Origin: JAWOJF01 sp046481785
GTDB lineage: Bacteria; Bacteroidota; Ignavibacteria; Ignavibacteriales; Ignavibacteriaceae
Length of the DNA stretch: 40,515 bases
Assembly: GCA_046481785.1 (NCBI GenBank)
Contig: JAWOJF010000277.1
Coordinates: 1-40,515 of the forward strand
Reading direction: 5' to 3'
Positions 9,087 to 18,054 of this stretch are shown here, in pieces. The notes beneath the pieces are model-generated. The model worked only from the letters and a program-made list of their open reading frames with translations, was not told the origin of the DNA and did not search any database. The first letter of the stretch is position 1. The number at the start of each line of letters is the position of its first letter. A program made the position numbers and the translations under genes.

Positions 9087-9920
9087 TTATTTACCTGTTC
9101 TTTTTGAAACTAACCATTCCTTATTACGTTCTGCTCTTTCGGCCGGTACAGCCTTTTGCTTTAACTGCCGTTCGCCTTCAACAAGCTGGAATGCCCAGTC
9201 GAAAACAATTCTGTCTCTTGAAATCGATTTAACCCTTACCTTGGCAAAGTGATTGTCCCAGGTCCATATTACATAAGTATGGCCGGGTATTGCAATTTCA
9301 TCTTTTGAAGGAGACCAGCCCGTCTCAGGAGCTTCAGGAATATCATAAATATCGCGTGTAGGACCCATATCCCGTATATCTGTGTCATCCCAAACACCCA
9401 GATAATATGTTCCCTGGTAATTTTCGAAAAAGAAATCTGCATCATCACCGTCATAAGGAACCGGTGAATAGGTAGTAAATGAATATCCGCCTGAATTAGG
9501 GTAACTTATATAATCATAAATAGCCTGGTTATAACCTTCAGGCCGCGGTGTTGAATAAATAACATCATCACTTAAATCACTTTCATTGCCGTTAAAGTCA
9601 TAAGCTGTAACAGCATAATAATATGTATTACCGTTAACAGCATCCCGGTCGATAAAATAATTATCGGAAGTTGAGCCAATTAATGTATATTCTCCGGAAT
9701 AAGAATAGCTGAAATAAACATTATATCCGGCAACGTCACTTTCCCTGTTCCAGTTCCAGGTAATATCAACCCGGTCGTCACCATTAAAAACCTCTATTCC
9801 GGCAGGTGGTGCCGGGGGATTATTATCATAATACCAATCGTCGTCATCATTTATGTTGCATGCAGCCAGACTTAATGCTGCCGTTATGGCTAAAGCTAAT
9901 GTAAATAATTTCTTTTTCAT
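9087..9920 (-). CDS. Lipoprotein with one fibronectin type III domain
   Basis: 277 residues. The N-terminus is a lipoprotein signal: MKKK, a hydrophobic stretch, then lipobox LAAC with Cys21, followed by Asp-rich residues (NDDDD). Residues about 35-128 form a fibronectin type III domain with the typical GDDRVDITWNWN, SDVAGYNVYFSYS and YYYAVTAYDFNGNESDLSD segments. The remaining C-terminal half is rich in Tyr, Trp and Asp and I do not recognise it. Such proteins are usually surface or periplasmic adhesion or carbohydrate-contact modules, but no catalytic site is visible. A purine-rich AGAGGG lies about 8 bases before the ATG. It stands alone, with a hairpin after it and a long gap before it. 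Confidence 0.85.
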   Translation of the reverse strand: MKKKLFTLALAITAALSLAACNINDDDDWYYDNNPPAPPAGIEVFNGDDRVDITWNWNRESDVAGYNVYFSYSYSGEYTLIGSTSDNYFIDRDAVNGNTYYYAVTAYDFNGNESDLSDDVIYSTPRPEGYNQAIYDYISYPNSGGYSFTTYSPVPYDGDDADFFFENYQGTYYLGVWDDTDIRDMGPTRDIYDIPEAPETGWSPSKDEIAIPGHTYVIWTWDNHFAKVRVKSISRDRIVFDWAFQLVEGERQLKQKAVPAERAERNKEWLVSKRTGK

Positions 9921-10239
9921 TTTAGTAACCCTCTGATTAAGTAGAATAACTTGCTAACATATATATCCAAAATAAATGCCAGCAAAAACTTCTAAAAAAG
10001 CGTGTTTTTGCAGATAATTTCTCATCTGATGTATATTAATATATACAGGTACTATCTATTTAAAAGGAATACCTCTTTAGAGATAATTCACACAAAAGAA
10101 ACAGACATCTGATAATTCCTTGCTGAATTTTGTGATTTAGAACTCGCCTAAACTTAATTACTATCATCCTCATTGATTAACTGAAATTTAAGTGTTATAT
10201 ATTCATAATTCTTTATTCATAATGAAGGGAGACCACACG
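9921..10239. other. 319-bp intergenic region between divergent genes
   Basis: AT-rich gap separating the FnIII lipoprotein (leftward) from the YtxH-like gene (rightward), so it should hold both promoters. I see no convincing promoter pair, long inverted repeat, RNA gene or ORF. The only clear signal is GGGAG at 10227-10231, 8 bases before the YtxH-like ATG. Confidence 0.5.
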
Positions 10240-10668
10240 ATGCGGAATACTAAAGGAGTTACCATTGCTATAGAGGGTTTTATAATTGGGAGTATACTCG
10301 GCGGAGCTATTGCCCTACTTTTAGCACCAAAAAACGGCCGTGAAACACGCCATGATATAAATAAATATGCCCGTTTTGCCAGGCTTAAAAGAAGGACAAT
10401 AATTTCCGATGCACGCAATTATTCGGGGGAACTGCTTAAAAAAGCAGAGGAAATTTTAGATAAAAGTAAAACTTTTGCTGCGGGTAAATATAATGGCTCA
10501 GCAGAAGGTTTTGAAAAGGAAATTGAAAGCTTAAAGGCCGGGTTTAACAGGGCTGTTGAAGCTTATAAAAATTACACACCAGAATCAGATGGCAGGATGG
10601 CAGAAGAAATTTTTGTTGATTTTGATGAAACACTTCCTAAAAGTGAAGGTATGGGTAGAAGAAGATGA
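10240..10668 (+). CDS. YtxH-like membrane-anchored protein
   Basis: 142 residues from the ATG at 10240, chosen over two upstream ATGs because GGGAG sits 8 bases before it. The N-terminus has a hydrophobic Gly-rich segment (GFIIGSILGGAIALL) running straight into LLAPKNGRETR, the hallmark of the YtxH domain of general-stress proteins. The rest is a charged helical tail with amphipathic stretches (SGELLKKAEEILDKSK). It is one of only two intact plus-strand genes here and ends 16 bases from the convergent treY. The YtxH family is stress-linked in Bacillus; its biochemical role is not known to me, and the placement beside trehalose genes is only suggestive. Confidence 0.8.
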   Translation: MRNTKGVTIAIEGFIIGSILGGAIALLLAPKNGRETRHDINKYARFARLKRRTIISDARNYSGELLKKAEEILDKSKTFAAGKYNGSAEGFEKEIESLKAGFNRAVEAYKNYTPESDGRMAEEIFVDFDETLPKSEGMGRRR

Positions 10669-10684
10669 TAGGATGTTTAATCTT

Positions 10685-13480
10685 TTAATCTATAATTCCC
10701 CTTAATAGGGCCACAGGGAATAATTTTAAAACGTTACCCGCTTTTATTTTATTCCCGCCTTCAATTTTTTCTCCTGTTAATACGTTTTGCCAAATTTTTA
10801 CATCAAAGGGAAATTCAACAGAAGTATCTTTCCATACTTCATTTCCGAAAGGCTTTTCATCCTTTTTAATTAATTCCGTCAGGAACCGGGGTACAACGGT
10901 AACAGTTACATTACCATTTATTTTTCTGGCAAATGCTATAATATTATGCTGATGGAGACCGGAAACAGTAAGAGGGATAAAATCACCATCATTAAAAATT
11001 TCAATTTTATTTTTTCTGAAATGCAGGGTTTTTTGAACAAGAAAAACTTTAATTCTTGCATCATGATAACTGTTAATTATTTCATCAAGGTAACCGGGCA
11101 GATTATTCTGATGGTCATCAATTTCTTTTAGAATTTTTTCTCTTAAGTAATAATCAACCGGCCTGCGGTTATCCGGGTCCACCATTGAAAAATCCCACAT
11201 TTCAGTCCCCTGGTATAAATCAGGAACACCGGGAGCGGTAAGTTTAATTAAAGTTTGAGAAAGGGAATTAAAAACTCCGTAATATGCTGTCTTCTGTTGG
11301 AATTCAAAAAAATCATCAAGAAATTCTTTCGATTCCTCCCGGTTCATAATCCTATCTACAAAAGATGTAAATGCATTTTCATAATCCATATCAGGTTTTA
11401 ACCAGGCAGTGTATACTTTTGCTTCTCTAACAGCTTTAATAACATATTCTTTTAACCTGGTTAAAAATGTATCATGCTCTTCAGGGTATGCCGGGTATGA
11501 GCCGGCCATAGTCTGGTATAAAAAGTATTCATCATTTTTATCGGGGAAATTTTTACCATTGATACTTGTCTTAAACCGGCGGTTAATCTTATTCCAGTGT
11601 TTTATTTTTAACTCCCACTCATCGGGAATTTCAGAAATAACATTTAGTCTTGCTCTAACATCCTCTCCTCTTTTAGTATCATGAGTAGAAGTTGAATTTA
11701 AACTATGTGCTAATTCAGGCAGTCTCTTTTTTACAAATTCAAAAAATTCTTCCTTTTTAATGCCAAACTTAACCGGTTTGCCGCCTACTTCATTAAGCGA
11801 TAAAAATCTGTTGTATATGTAAAGGGTAGTATCTTCAAAACCCTTTGCCATTAAGGGGCCGGTAAGCTGCTGAAATTTCATTATAAAATCGAGCAGTTGT
11901 TTTTTTTGTTTATCAGAAAAGCGGTTACCAAATTCCTGCAGAAGCAGCTTTCCTATATAATTAAATTCATTAATCAATCTGGGATGATGGTCTATTGCGG
12001 TTTTAATAACCCCTGATATATACTTTTTATCTCTTTCACTAAATCCGCCTTCACGTACATAGGTCCTGTATATGGGAAAATATGTTAACACTTCAACGAG
12101 GGCTCTTTTTATACCGTACATGGTAATATCAACGCCGTATCTATCCTTGCTTGAAACAGATTCAATAAGAAAAGCCAGGCGTTCAACTTCGCCAGCCATT
12201 CTGGCTTCTATTATTAATCTTTTCTTTTCATGAAAAAGCTGATCAAAAGGGATATCAAAACCGGTAAATTTTGAGTAAATACCGGTAAACTTTTTTGCAT
12301 TTTGTGTATAACAAAACAACCCATTTAAATAATTCATAAATTCATAGCCAGTGGTTCCCTGTACTGGCCAGCCTTCAGGAAACTCCTCTTCGAGCTCCAG
12401 TATTTTTTCAACTACTATATATGCGTCTTTTGCTCTTTCTCTTAACCGCTCAAGATACCCCTGCGGATCATAAAGCCCGTCCACATGGTCAATTCTTAAA
12501 CCGTTAAATTTACCATCTTTAACACTCCTTAAGATCAAAGAATGTGTCCTGTTAAAAGTATCTTCATTTTCCATCCGTAAAGAAATCAATTCGTTAATAT
12601 TAAAAAATCTCCTGTAATTAATCTCTTCGGTAGCAACTTTCCAGTAACATAAGCGGAAGTATTGCTGGCCAAGCAGTTTGTCCAGCAAATCGAAATTTCC
12701 TGTAAACTCTCTTTCGCTGTTGAATATTTTTATTGCCTCATCAAGAAAGTCTTTTATATCATAGTTACTGTTGTAAAGCTCCCAGATAATACCCTTGGCA
12801 AACTTTATCTGATAGTATCTTTCATCAATCTCCGGGGCTGTAGAAAGAAATTTAAGAACATGAATTATCCCCTGATACTTGATAAAGTCAGGATTATTCA
12901 TTCCAAGTTTATTACGAAGCTTATCCAACCTGTAAGAAAGTACATCGGCATAAGATTCCATTTTTAGCGGCAGGTGATTTTCATAATAATTTATACTGAA
13001 TCCGTTCTCATCATACTTAAGCTTTATTTCTCCGGCTTCAAGTGCTTCCTGGTAAAACTTACCTAAAAACGGGGCAAGAACACGCTGATAAGAACTTGCA
13101 TGCGGATGATTCCATTCTATATCAAAAAAATTAAAATAGCGGGAGTTATGCCCGTTTTCCAGTACATCTACAAGCATCTGGTTTTCATAGTTATAAGCCA
13201 TGTGGTTTGGTACAATATCCTGAAGCCATTTAATGTTATTGTCATTACATACTTTTCTTAGTTTTTCAAAGTCTTCTTCTCCGCCAAGTTCAGGATTAAG
13301 CTGGTTAGGGTCTACTATATCATACCCATGGGTACTCCCCTTCCGGGCTTTAAAAATTGGTGAGGCATAAATATCTGTAATTCCAAGATTGGCAAGATAG
13401 CTTATAATCTTTTCCGCATCGGCAAAAGTAAACTGCGAGGTAAATTGTATTCTGTATGTAGAGCAAGGAATATGAATCAC
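10685..13480 (-). CDS. treY: Malto-oligosyltrehalose synthase
   Basis: 931 residues of the GH13 TreY family, which rearranges the reducing-end alpha-1,4 link of a maltodextrin into alpha,alpha-1,1, giving maltooligosyl-trehalose. Seen: the N-terminal STYRIQF and YASPIFKARKGSTHGYD signature, QDIVPNHMA, the nucleophile Asp331 in LRIDHVDG, the acid-base Glu358 in VVEKILE and the third acid Asp601 in STHDTKRGEDVRAR, which is diagnostic of TreY. Near the C-terminus APGVPDLYQG and PDNRRPVDY are also typical. The length is somewhat above common TreY (700-850). The start is GTG at 13480, overlapping the stop of the GH57 gene as GTGA, so translation is probably coupled. Third gene of the treZ - GH57 - treY operon; cytoplasmic. 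Confidence 0.95.
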   Translation of the reverse strand: MIHIPCSTYRIQFTSQFTFADAEKIISYLANLGITDIYASPIFKARKGSTHGYDIVDPNQLNPELGGEEDFEKLRKVCNDNNIKWLQDIVPNHMAYNYENQMLVDVLENGHNSRYFNFFDIEWNHPHASSYQRVLAPFLGKFYQEALEAGEIKLKYDENGFSINYYENHLPLKMESYADVLSYRLDKLRNKLGMNNPDFIKYQGIIHVLKFLSTAPEIDERYYQIKFAKGIIWELYNSNYDIKDFLDEAIKIFNSEREFTGNFDLLDKLLGQQYFRLCYWKVATEEINYRRFFNINELISLRMENEDTFNRTHSLILRSVKDGKFNGLRIDHVDGLYDPQGYLERLRERAKDAYIVVEKILELEEEFPEGWPVQGTTGYEFMNYLNGLFCYTQNAKKFTGIYSKFTGFDIPFDQLFHEKKRLIIEARMAGEVERLAFLIESVSSKDRYGVDITMYGIKRALVEVLTYFPIYRTYVREGGFSERDKKYISGVIKTAIDHHPRLINEFNYIGKLLLQEFGNRFSDKQKKQLLDFIMKFQQLTGPLMAKGFEDTTLYIYNRFLSLNEVGGKPVKFGIKKEEFFEFVKKRLPELAHSLNSTSTHDTKRGEDVRARLNVISEIPDEWELKIKHWNKINRRFKTSINGKNFPDKNDEYFLYQTMAGSYPAYPEEHDTFLTRLKEYVIKAVREAKVYTAWLKPDMDYENAFTSFVDRIMNREESKEFLDDFFEFQQKTAYYGVFNSLSQTLIKLTAPGVPDLYQGTEMWDFSMVDPDNRRPVDYYLREKILKEIDDHQNNLPGYLDEIINSYHDARIKVFLVQKTLHFRKNKIEIFNDGDFIPLTVSGLHQHNIIAFARKINGNVTVTVVPRFLTELIKKDEKPFGNEVWKDTSVEFPFDVKIWQNVLTGEKIEGGNKIKAGNVLKLFPVALLRGIID

Positions 13481-15900
13481 CTTATCCTCACTTGTAAATA
13501 AGACTCAAAATTTGAGAATTTTTCAACCCATTGTGCAGCATCTTTATCCCCATTATCAGCTTTTTCTTTTATACAATCAAAATGTTCCTTGTATATCATA
13601 AATAAGATATTTTGTGCACGCCAGATATTAAGATCAATTTCAAGCTCATTCAGGTTACGCACAGAGGTTTCTATTTCATTAAGCAATTTAAAATTCATTG
13701 GCTCTTTTATTAGCTGCTCCATTAGTTTATCTACTCTATGGCTTGCCAAAAGACTTAACGCCGGTTTCTCAAGGTCAATATTCCATTTCTTTGCTTCTTT
13801 TGAGAGGCTTTGAAGTTTGTCCACATCAATTCCATTACCATTGCTTAATATTTTCTTCATATCACTATTAATAATAAATTCGACAGCAGTTTTAATATAT
13901 TTTGGCAGAGGAGTATCTGTGTCCTTCATTGCCTGCATAACAGGATAATAATTATCATATATATTTCTGAATGCATGCTCAGAGCTGTCGAGAGTTTGTT
14001 TCATTATCTTATCAAATACCTTCCTGCTCTGGTCTTTGAATAAATGCCATAAAGAATAATTATGTGTTCCGAAATGTTTATCAATCAGCAGAATTATTTC
14101 TGCAATATTTATTTTTTCAAAAGCTGCTTTTAATTCCGATTTCATAAGTTGATAAGCTTCTATGCTTTTACTTTCCCTCACCCCTCCGTTCAGATTCTGA
14201 TCACCCAGATGAAGGAATGCATAGCTAACTATTACTTCTTCATGAGTAACTCCTGATCTCATTTTAGACCTGCCTATTATCATTTTTATCTTCCCTGCCT
14301 GAAAGAGTTCATAATCTTCATTGAGCACTTCGTAACAGAATATTTTGGAAGATTCACTGTAGTCTTCAAATATAGATGAAACTGCATAATGTGCAGCCAC
14401 ACGAAGCAAATCAATAATAGCCGGCTTAACATATAATTGATATACACGAGCACCGTTTTCTAAATCAGGAATATTAGTGGGGATCTTCTCAAGGTATTTA
14501 ACAAACTCAGGCTCAAGATTCCCCAACTCAAGTTCCTTTGTAAGCTGAATTGCCCGAGCCGCATATAAAACAACCTGCACAGTTTCTATGCCTGAGATTT
14601 CATCAAAAAACCAACCGCAGCTTGTATACATTAACATTGCATGGCGCTGCATTTCCAGAAGCTTTAATAATATTACCCTGTCTTTATCTGAAACTTTTTT
14701 TATTCCGTTATCAGTGAAAAACTTATCAATATTTTTGGAAGAACGGTTGAGTATAACTTTTACATATTCATCTCTTAATTTCCAGACATCACTGGTATAT
14801 TTGGCTGCCTCTTTTTCATAAATAGGAATTAATGTTTCCCGCAGCCAGTCAAGCGCTTCCCGCAAAGGTGCTCTCCACTGCTGGTTCCAGTCAGGCCTGC
14901 CTGAGTTACACCCGCAGTCGCTTCTCCATCTCTCAATACCATGAATACAGCTCCATGAAGTATTTTCAATTATTTCCACTTCATATTCAGGCGGATTCTT
15001 CTCAAGGAATTCACCATAAATTGTAATATCTGCATGATTATTAGCATCTATATAATTGAGACAATAAGCAAGCGCCATATCACCATGCTTTTGATGATGA
15101 CCGTAAGTTTCGCCGTCTGTAGCTATATGTGCTAACTGGGGTTCATCATTATCTATGAAAGTTCCTGCTAACCGATTAGCTAAATTTTCACCGTTTGCCA
15201 GCAGATCGCCGAAGGCAAGTTCCTGAGAAATAGGGCCGTCATAAAAGAAAAGATTTATTGTTCTTCCAGAGGGAAGTCTGCATAAATAAGCTCTTTTAGG
15301 ATCAATTGTACCATTACTTACATCCTCCCAGTCACCCGAATTCAGTGGTTTTATCGCTTTTGCCTGACGGGGGGCAAGTATTGTATATTTTATTCCCATT
15401 TCAGCCATAATATCCAGAGATTCAATATCAACAGCAGTTTCTGCCAGCCACATCCCTTCGGGTTCTCTTTTAAACCTGTGTTTAAAATCTTCAACTCCCC
15501 AAAGAATCTGAGTCCTTTTATCACGCGTGTTGGAAAGGGGCATAATCATATGGTTGTAAACCTGTGCAATTGCAGAGCCATGTCCGGAATATAATTCCTT
15601 CCCCTCTTCATCGGCTTTTAAAATAGCTTCATAAACATATGGAACTTTGGCTTCCATCCATGAAAGCAGAGTTGGCCCGAAGTTAAAACTGATTTTTGAA
15701 TAATTATTTATTATTGCTACTACTGTTTTATTGTTTGATAAAATCCTTGCCGCAGTATTAGGACTGTAACACTCGGCTGTAATTCTATCATTCCAATCTC
15801 TGTAAGGATAAGCAGAATCCTGTACCTCAATTTCCTCCAGCCATGGGTTTTCGCGCGGTGGCTGATAGAAATGCCCATGTATACATACATACCTGTTCAT
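13477..15900 (-). CDS. GH57 family glycoside hydrolase with DUF3536 domain
   Basis: 807 residues. The N-terminal GH57 domain opens with CIHGHFYQPPRENPW, the family signature. It carries the nucleophile Glu154 in GMWLAETAVD and the acidic motif IATDGETYGHH (Asp262), the candidate acid-base. The middle and C-terminal part (about 400-800) fits DUF3536, a helical domain often fused to GH57. GH57 enzymes act on alpha-glucans as amylases, 4-alpha-glucanotransferases or branching enzymes; which one applies here cannot be told. Placed between treZ and treY with a 1-base (TAATG) overlap upstream and a 4-base overlap downstream, it probably trims or remodels glycogen or maltodextrin for the TreY-TreZ pair. 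No signal peptide, so intracellular. Confidence 0.92.
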   Translation of the reverse strand: MNRYVCIHGHFYQPPRENPWLEEIEVQDSAYPYRDWNDRITAECYSPNTAARILSNNKTVVAIINNYSKISFNFGPTLLSWMEAKVPYVYEAILKADEEGKELYSGHGSAIAQVYNHMIMPLSNTRDKRTQILWGVEDFKHRFKREPEGMWLAETAVDIESLDIMAEMGIKYTILAPRQAKAIKPLNSGDWEDVSNGTIDPKRAYLCRLPSGRTINLFFYDGPISQELAFGDLLANGENLANRLAGTFIDNDEPQLAHIATDGETYGHHQKHGDMALAYCLNYIDANNHADITIYGEFLEKNPPEYEVEIIENTSWSCIHGIERWRSDCGCNSGRPDWNQQWRAPLREALDWLRETLIPIYEKEAAKYTSDVWKLRDEYVKVILNRSSKNIDKFFTDNGIKKVSDKDRVILLKLLEMQRHAMLMYTSCGWFFDEISGIETVQVVLYAARAIQLTKELELGNLEPEFVKYLEKIPTNIPDLENGARVYQLYVKPAIIDLLRVAAHYAVSSIFEDYSESSKIFCYEVLNEDYELFQAGKIKMIIGRSKMRSGVTHEEVIVSYAFLHLGDQNLNGGVRESKSIEAYQLMKSELKAAFEKINIAEIILLIDKHFGTHNYSLWHLFKDQSRKVFDKIMKQTLDSSEHAFRNIYDNYYPVMQAMKDTDTPLPKYIKTAVEFIINSDMKKILSNGNGIDVDKLQSLSKEAKKWNIDLEKPALSLLASHRVDKLMEQLIKEPMNFKLLNEIETSVRNLNELEIDLNIWRAQNILFMIYKEHFDCIKEKADNGDKDAAQWVEKFSNFESYLQVRIR

Positions 15901-17729
15901 TAGTTCTCCATTTCATAAAGCGAAAAGCTTAATTTTCTAATAGTTAAATTTTGTTTTTTTCCAATAATACGTGCTATAGTTGATTCGCCGGAACCAAGCC
16001 ATTTCTCAGAAGCCGAATCAAAAATCTTTTTCCAATTGCCCCGGGGAAAATCAACTAATGTTGTAACAGTTTCACTATTAAAATTAAAAACCGCAAAAAT
16101 TCTTTCAGAGCCATTCAACCTGTTCAACTGAATCACCTTCTGATCTTCTGCTATAGAAACATGAAAATTTTCCCTGTCGAAACTCTGAAGTGCATGCAAG
16201 TTTTTTCTGAGGCGGATCAAATTTCGATAAAAATCATGCATAGTTTTGTGTTTCTGTTCACTTAATTTTTCCCAGGAAAGTTTTGACTTAATAAAAGTAT
16301 CACTGCTGAAAGGGTCAGGAATTTCTCCACTCCATTTAAACGAGCTGAACTCCTCTTTTCTCCCTTTCCGAATTGCATCTTTAAGATTTTCATCAGAATG
16401 ACTAACGAAATAGAGAAAAGGGTTTTCTTCCCCGTACTCTTCACCCATAAACAGCAAAGGAATATAGGGTGTCAGAAACATCATACCCGCAGCCAGTTTT
16501 AGCCCTTCATAAGATATAAGTGAAGTTAATCTTTCACCAAAAGCCCTGTTACCTATCTGATCATGATTCTGAAGACATATTACAAACTGATAAGGTGGTC
16601 TGCCGGATGCATCATTGCCGTGGTTTCTTTTCCTAAATACAGAGTAATTGCCTGCATAAACAAAAGTTTTTTTTATTGATTCAGCCAGATGCTTTGCCTC
16701 CCCAAAATCAATATAATAACCTTCTTTTTCTCCTGTTAAAAGGGAGTGAATAGAGTGATGAAAATTATCACTCCATTGTGCATTAATCCCATATCCGCAT
16801 TCACTAACCGGTTTGATGATTTTTACATCATTCAGGTCGCTTTCAGCAATTAAGAAATGTTTCCTGCCTGTTTCATATGAAATCTTTTCAACATTTTCGG
16901 CAAGTTCCCGGAGAAAATGCTTTGCTCCCAAATCATAAATTGTATCAATTGCATCCAGGCGTAATCCATCAATATGATAATTTACTAACCAATGTTTTGC
17001 ATTTTCCAAAAAGTAATTTCTTACTCCATAGCTGTATTCATGATCATAATTGATAGCATCTCCCCATGGCGTGCGGTATTTTGATGTGGAGTAATGTGCA
17101 AATAAGCCGGAATAATTTCCTTCGGGACCGAAATGGTTATAGACTACATCAAGTATTACAGCCAGGCCTTTTTTATGTGCTGCATCAATTAATTTTTTCA
17201 ACCCTTCAGGTCCGCCGTAAGAGTTTTGAGGCGCAAAAGGATAGCATCCATCGTAACCCCAGTTACTTTTCCCGGGAAATTGTGAAACCGGCATAATTTC
17301 TATAGCGGTAATCCCTAAATCATACAGATAGTCAAGTTTTTTTATAGCTGATTCAAAGGTTCCTTCCTCTGTAAATGTTCCTGTATGCAATTCGTAAATA
17401 ATTAAATCTTTTAGTTCAATACCTTTCCAGTTTTTATCGCTCCAGTAAAATGCTGAATGGTCAATCACTTCCGAAGCCGAATGAACATCATCAGGCTGAA
17501 AGCTTGAAGCCGGGTCCGGACGGTCTTCCGAATCATTTAACCTGTAAAAGTATTTTGTTCCTGCGGGTACATCCTTAAGCTTCACTTTCCAGTAAAAAAA
17601 GTCATCCCTTTCCATTTTTACTATTCTTTCGAACGGGTTTACTATTTTTAGCGAAACAGAGCCGGGTTTTGTAGCCCATACAGTAAATTCACACTCATTA
17701 TTGCCAAGGCAGGCAGCACCAATTTTCAT
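15900..17729 (-). CDS. treZ: Malto-oligosyltrehalose trehalohydrolase
   Basis: 609 residues, a typical TreZ length. It releases trehalose from maltooligosyl-trehalose made by TreY. The N-terminal beta domain (GAACLGNNECEFTVWA through the ADxVxLxxx-like strand, 1-95) precedes the GH13 barrel. Seen: IYELHTGTFT (111-120), VILDVVYNHFGPEGNY, the nucleophile Asp259 in DGLRLDAI, the acid-base Glu296 in FLIAESD and the third acid Asp390 in QNHDQIGNRAFGERL. The NHDQIGNR and GERL combination separates TreZ from branching enzymes. A purine-rich GAAGGA lies a few bases before the ATG. First gene of a tight three-gene operon; its stop shares a base with the next start. Cytoplasmic. Confidence 0.96.
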   Translation of the reverse strand: MKIGAACLGNNECEFTVWATKPGSVSLKIVNPFERIVKMERDDFFYWKVKLKDVPAGTKYFYRLNDSEDRPDPASSFQPDDVHSASEVIDHSAFYWSDKNWKGIELKDLIIYELHTGTFTEEGTFESAIKKLDYLYDLGITAIEIMPVSQFPGKSNWGYDGCYPFAPQNSYGGPEGLKKLIDAAHKKGLAVILDVVYNHFGPEGNYSGLFAHYSTSKYRTPWGDAINYDHEYSYGVRNYFLENAKHWLVNYHIDGLRLDAIDTIYDLGAKHFLRELAENVEKISYETGRKHFLIAESDLNDVKIIKPVSECGYGINAQWSDNFHHSIHSLLTGEKEGYYIDFGEAKHLAESIKKTFVYAGNYSVFRKRNHGNDASGRPPYQFVICLQNHDQIGNRAFGERLTSLISYEGLKLAAGMMFLTPYIPLLFMGEEYGEENPFLYFVSHSDENLKDAIRKGRKEEFSSFKWSGEIPDPFSSDTFIKSKLSWEKLSEQKHKTMHDFYRNLIRLRKNLHALQSFDRENFHVSIAEDQKVIQLNRLNGSERIFAVFNFNSETVTTLVDFPRGNWKKIFDSASEKWLGSGESTIARIIGKKQNLTIRKLSFSLYEMEN

Positions 17730-18042
17730 TCCATCCTTCTTTTTTTTATTAATTACAAATTTATGTTTTTTATTTTATGCATAAGGGGATGTATAACAAC
17801 AACAAATAAAGTGAAATTATTTTTAGGATTTGTGTCACACCTCAGAAGTAAAAATTTAGTACCGGCAGGAGGAATTTCAGCAGAAAAAATTGCCACAGTT
17901 AAAAAAAATTAAAGACAGTTTACCGGAAGGCAGCAATTCTTAATTTTGCCACCTCCGGGGAAATATTAATACATTATCCGGAGCACAGGCAGTCTTATAA
18001 CCTTTGAAATAAGGATTGGTATATTATATATGTTTAACAACA
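17730..18042. other. 313-bp intergenic region between treS fusion and treZ operon
   Basis: All flanking genes point left, so this should hold the end of the treS transcript and the promoter of treZ-GH57-treY. It contains an imperfect hairpin (17923-17958) and a pair of 13-bp AT-rich direct repeats at the treS end. I see no ORF and no recognised riboswitch. Poly-A/T tracts occur at 17901-17908 and 17734-17741. Confidence 0.5.
17923..17958 (-). terminator. Imperfect hairpin downstream of treS fusion (possible terminator)
   Basis: Arms CCGGAAGG (17923-17930) and CCTCCGG (17952-17958) pair with one bulged base; after a 2x2 internal loop GCAA pairs with TTGC around an AT-rich loop. It sits about 85 bases after the treS stop. 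On the minus strand a TTTAATTTTTTTTAA tract follows only some 9-23 bases later, not directly, so this is a weak terminator candidate; it could also be a leader structure for treZ. Confidence 0.3.
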
Positions 18043-18054
18043 TTATATATGTTT
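18023..18054. repeat. Two direct copies of a 13-bp AT-rich repeat
   Basis: ATTATATATGTTT occurs at 18023-18035 and again at 18042-18054, a 19-base period. The second copy overlaps the treS stop codon region. The low complexity makes a role doubtful. Confidence 0.5.

Noticed and set aside
9014..9252. Two plus-strand open frames of about 70 codons
   Set aside because: They overlap the hairpin and the antisense of the FnIII lipoprotein gene end, have no ribosome site and no recognisable protein pattern.
12662..12967. 101-codon plus-strand frame
   Set aside because: Antisense shadow of treY.
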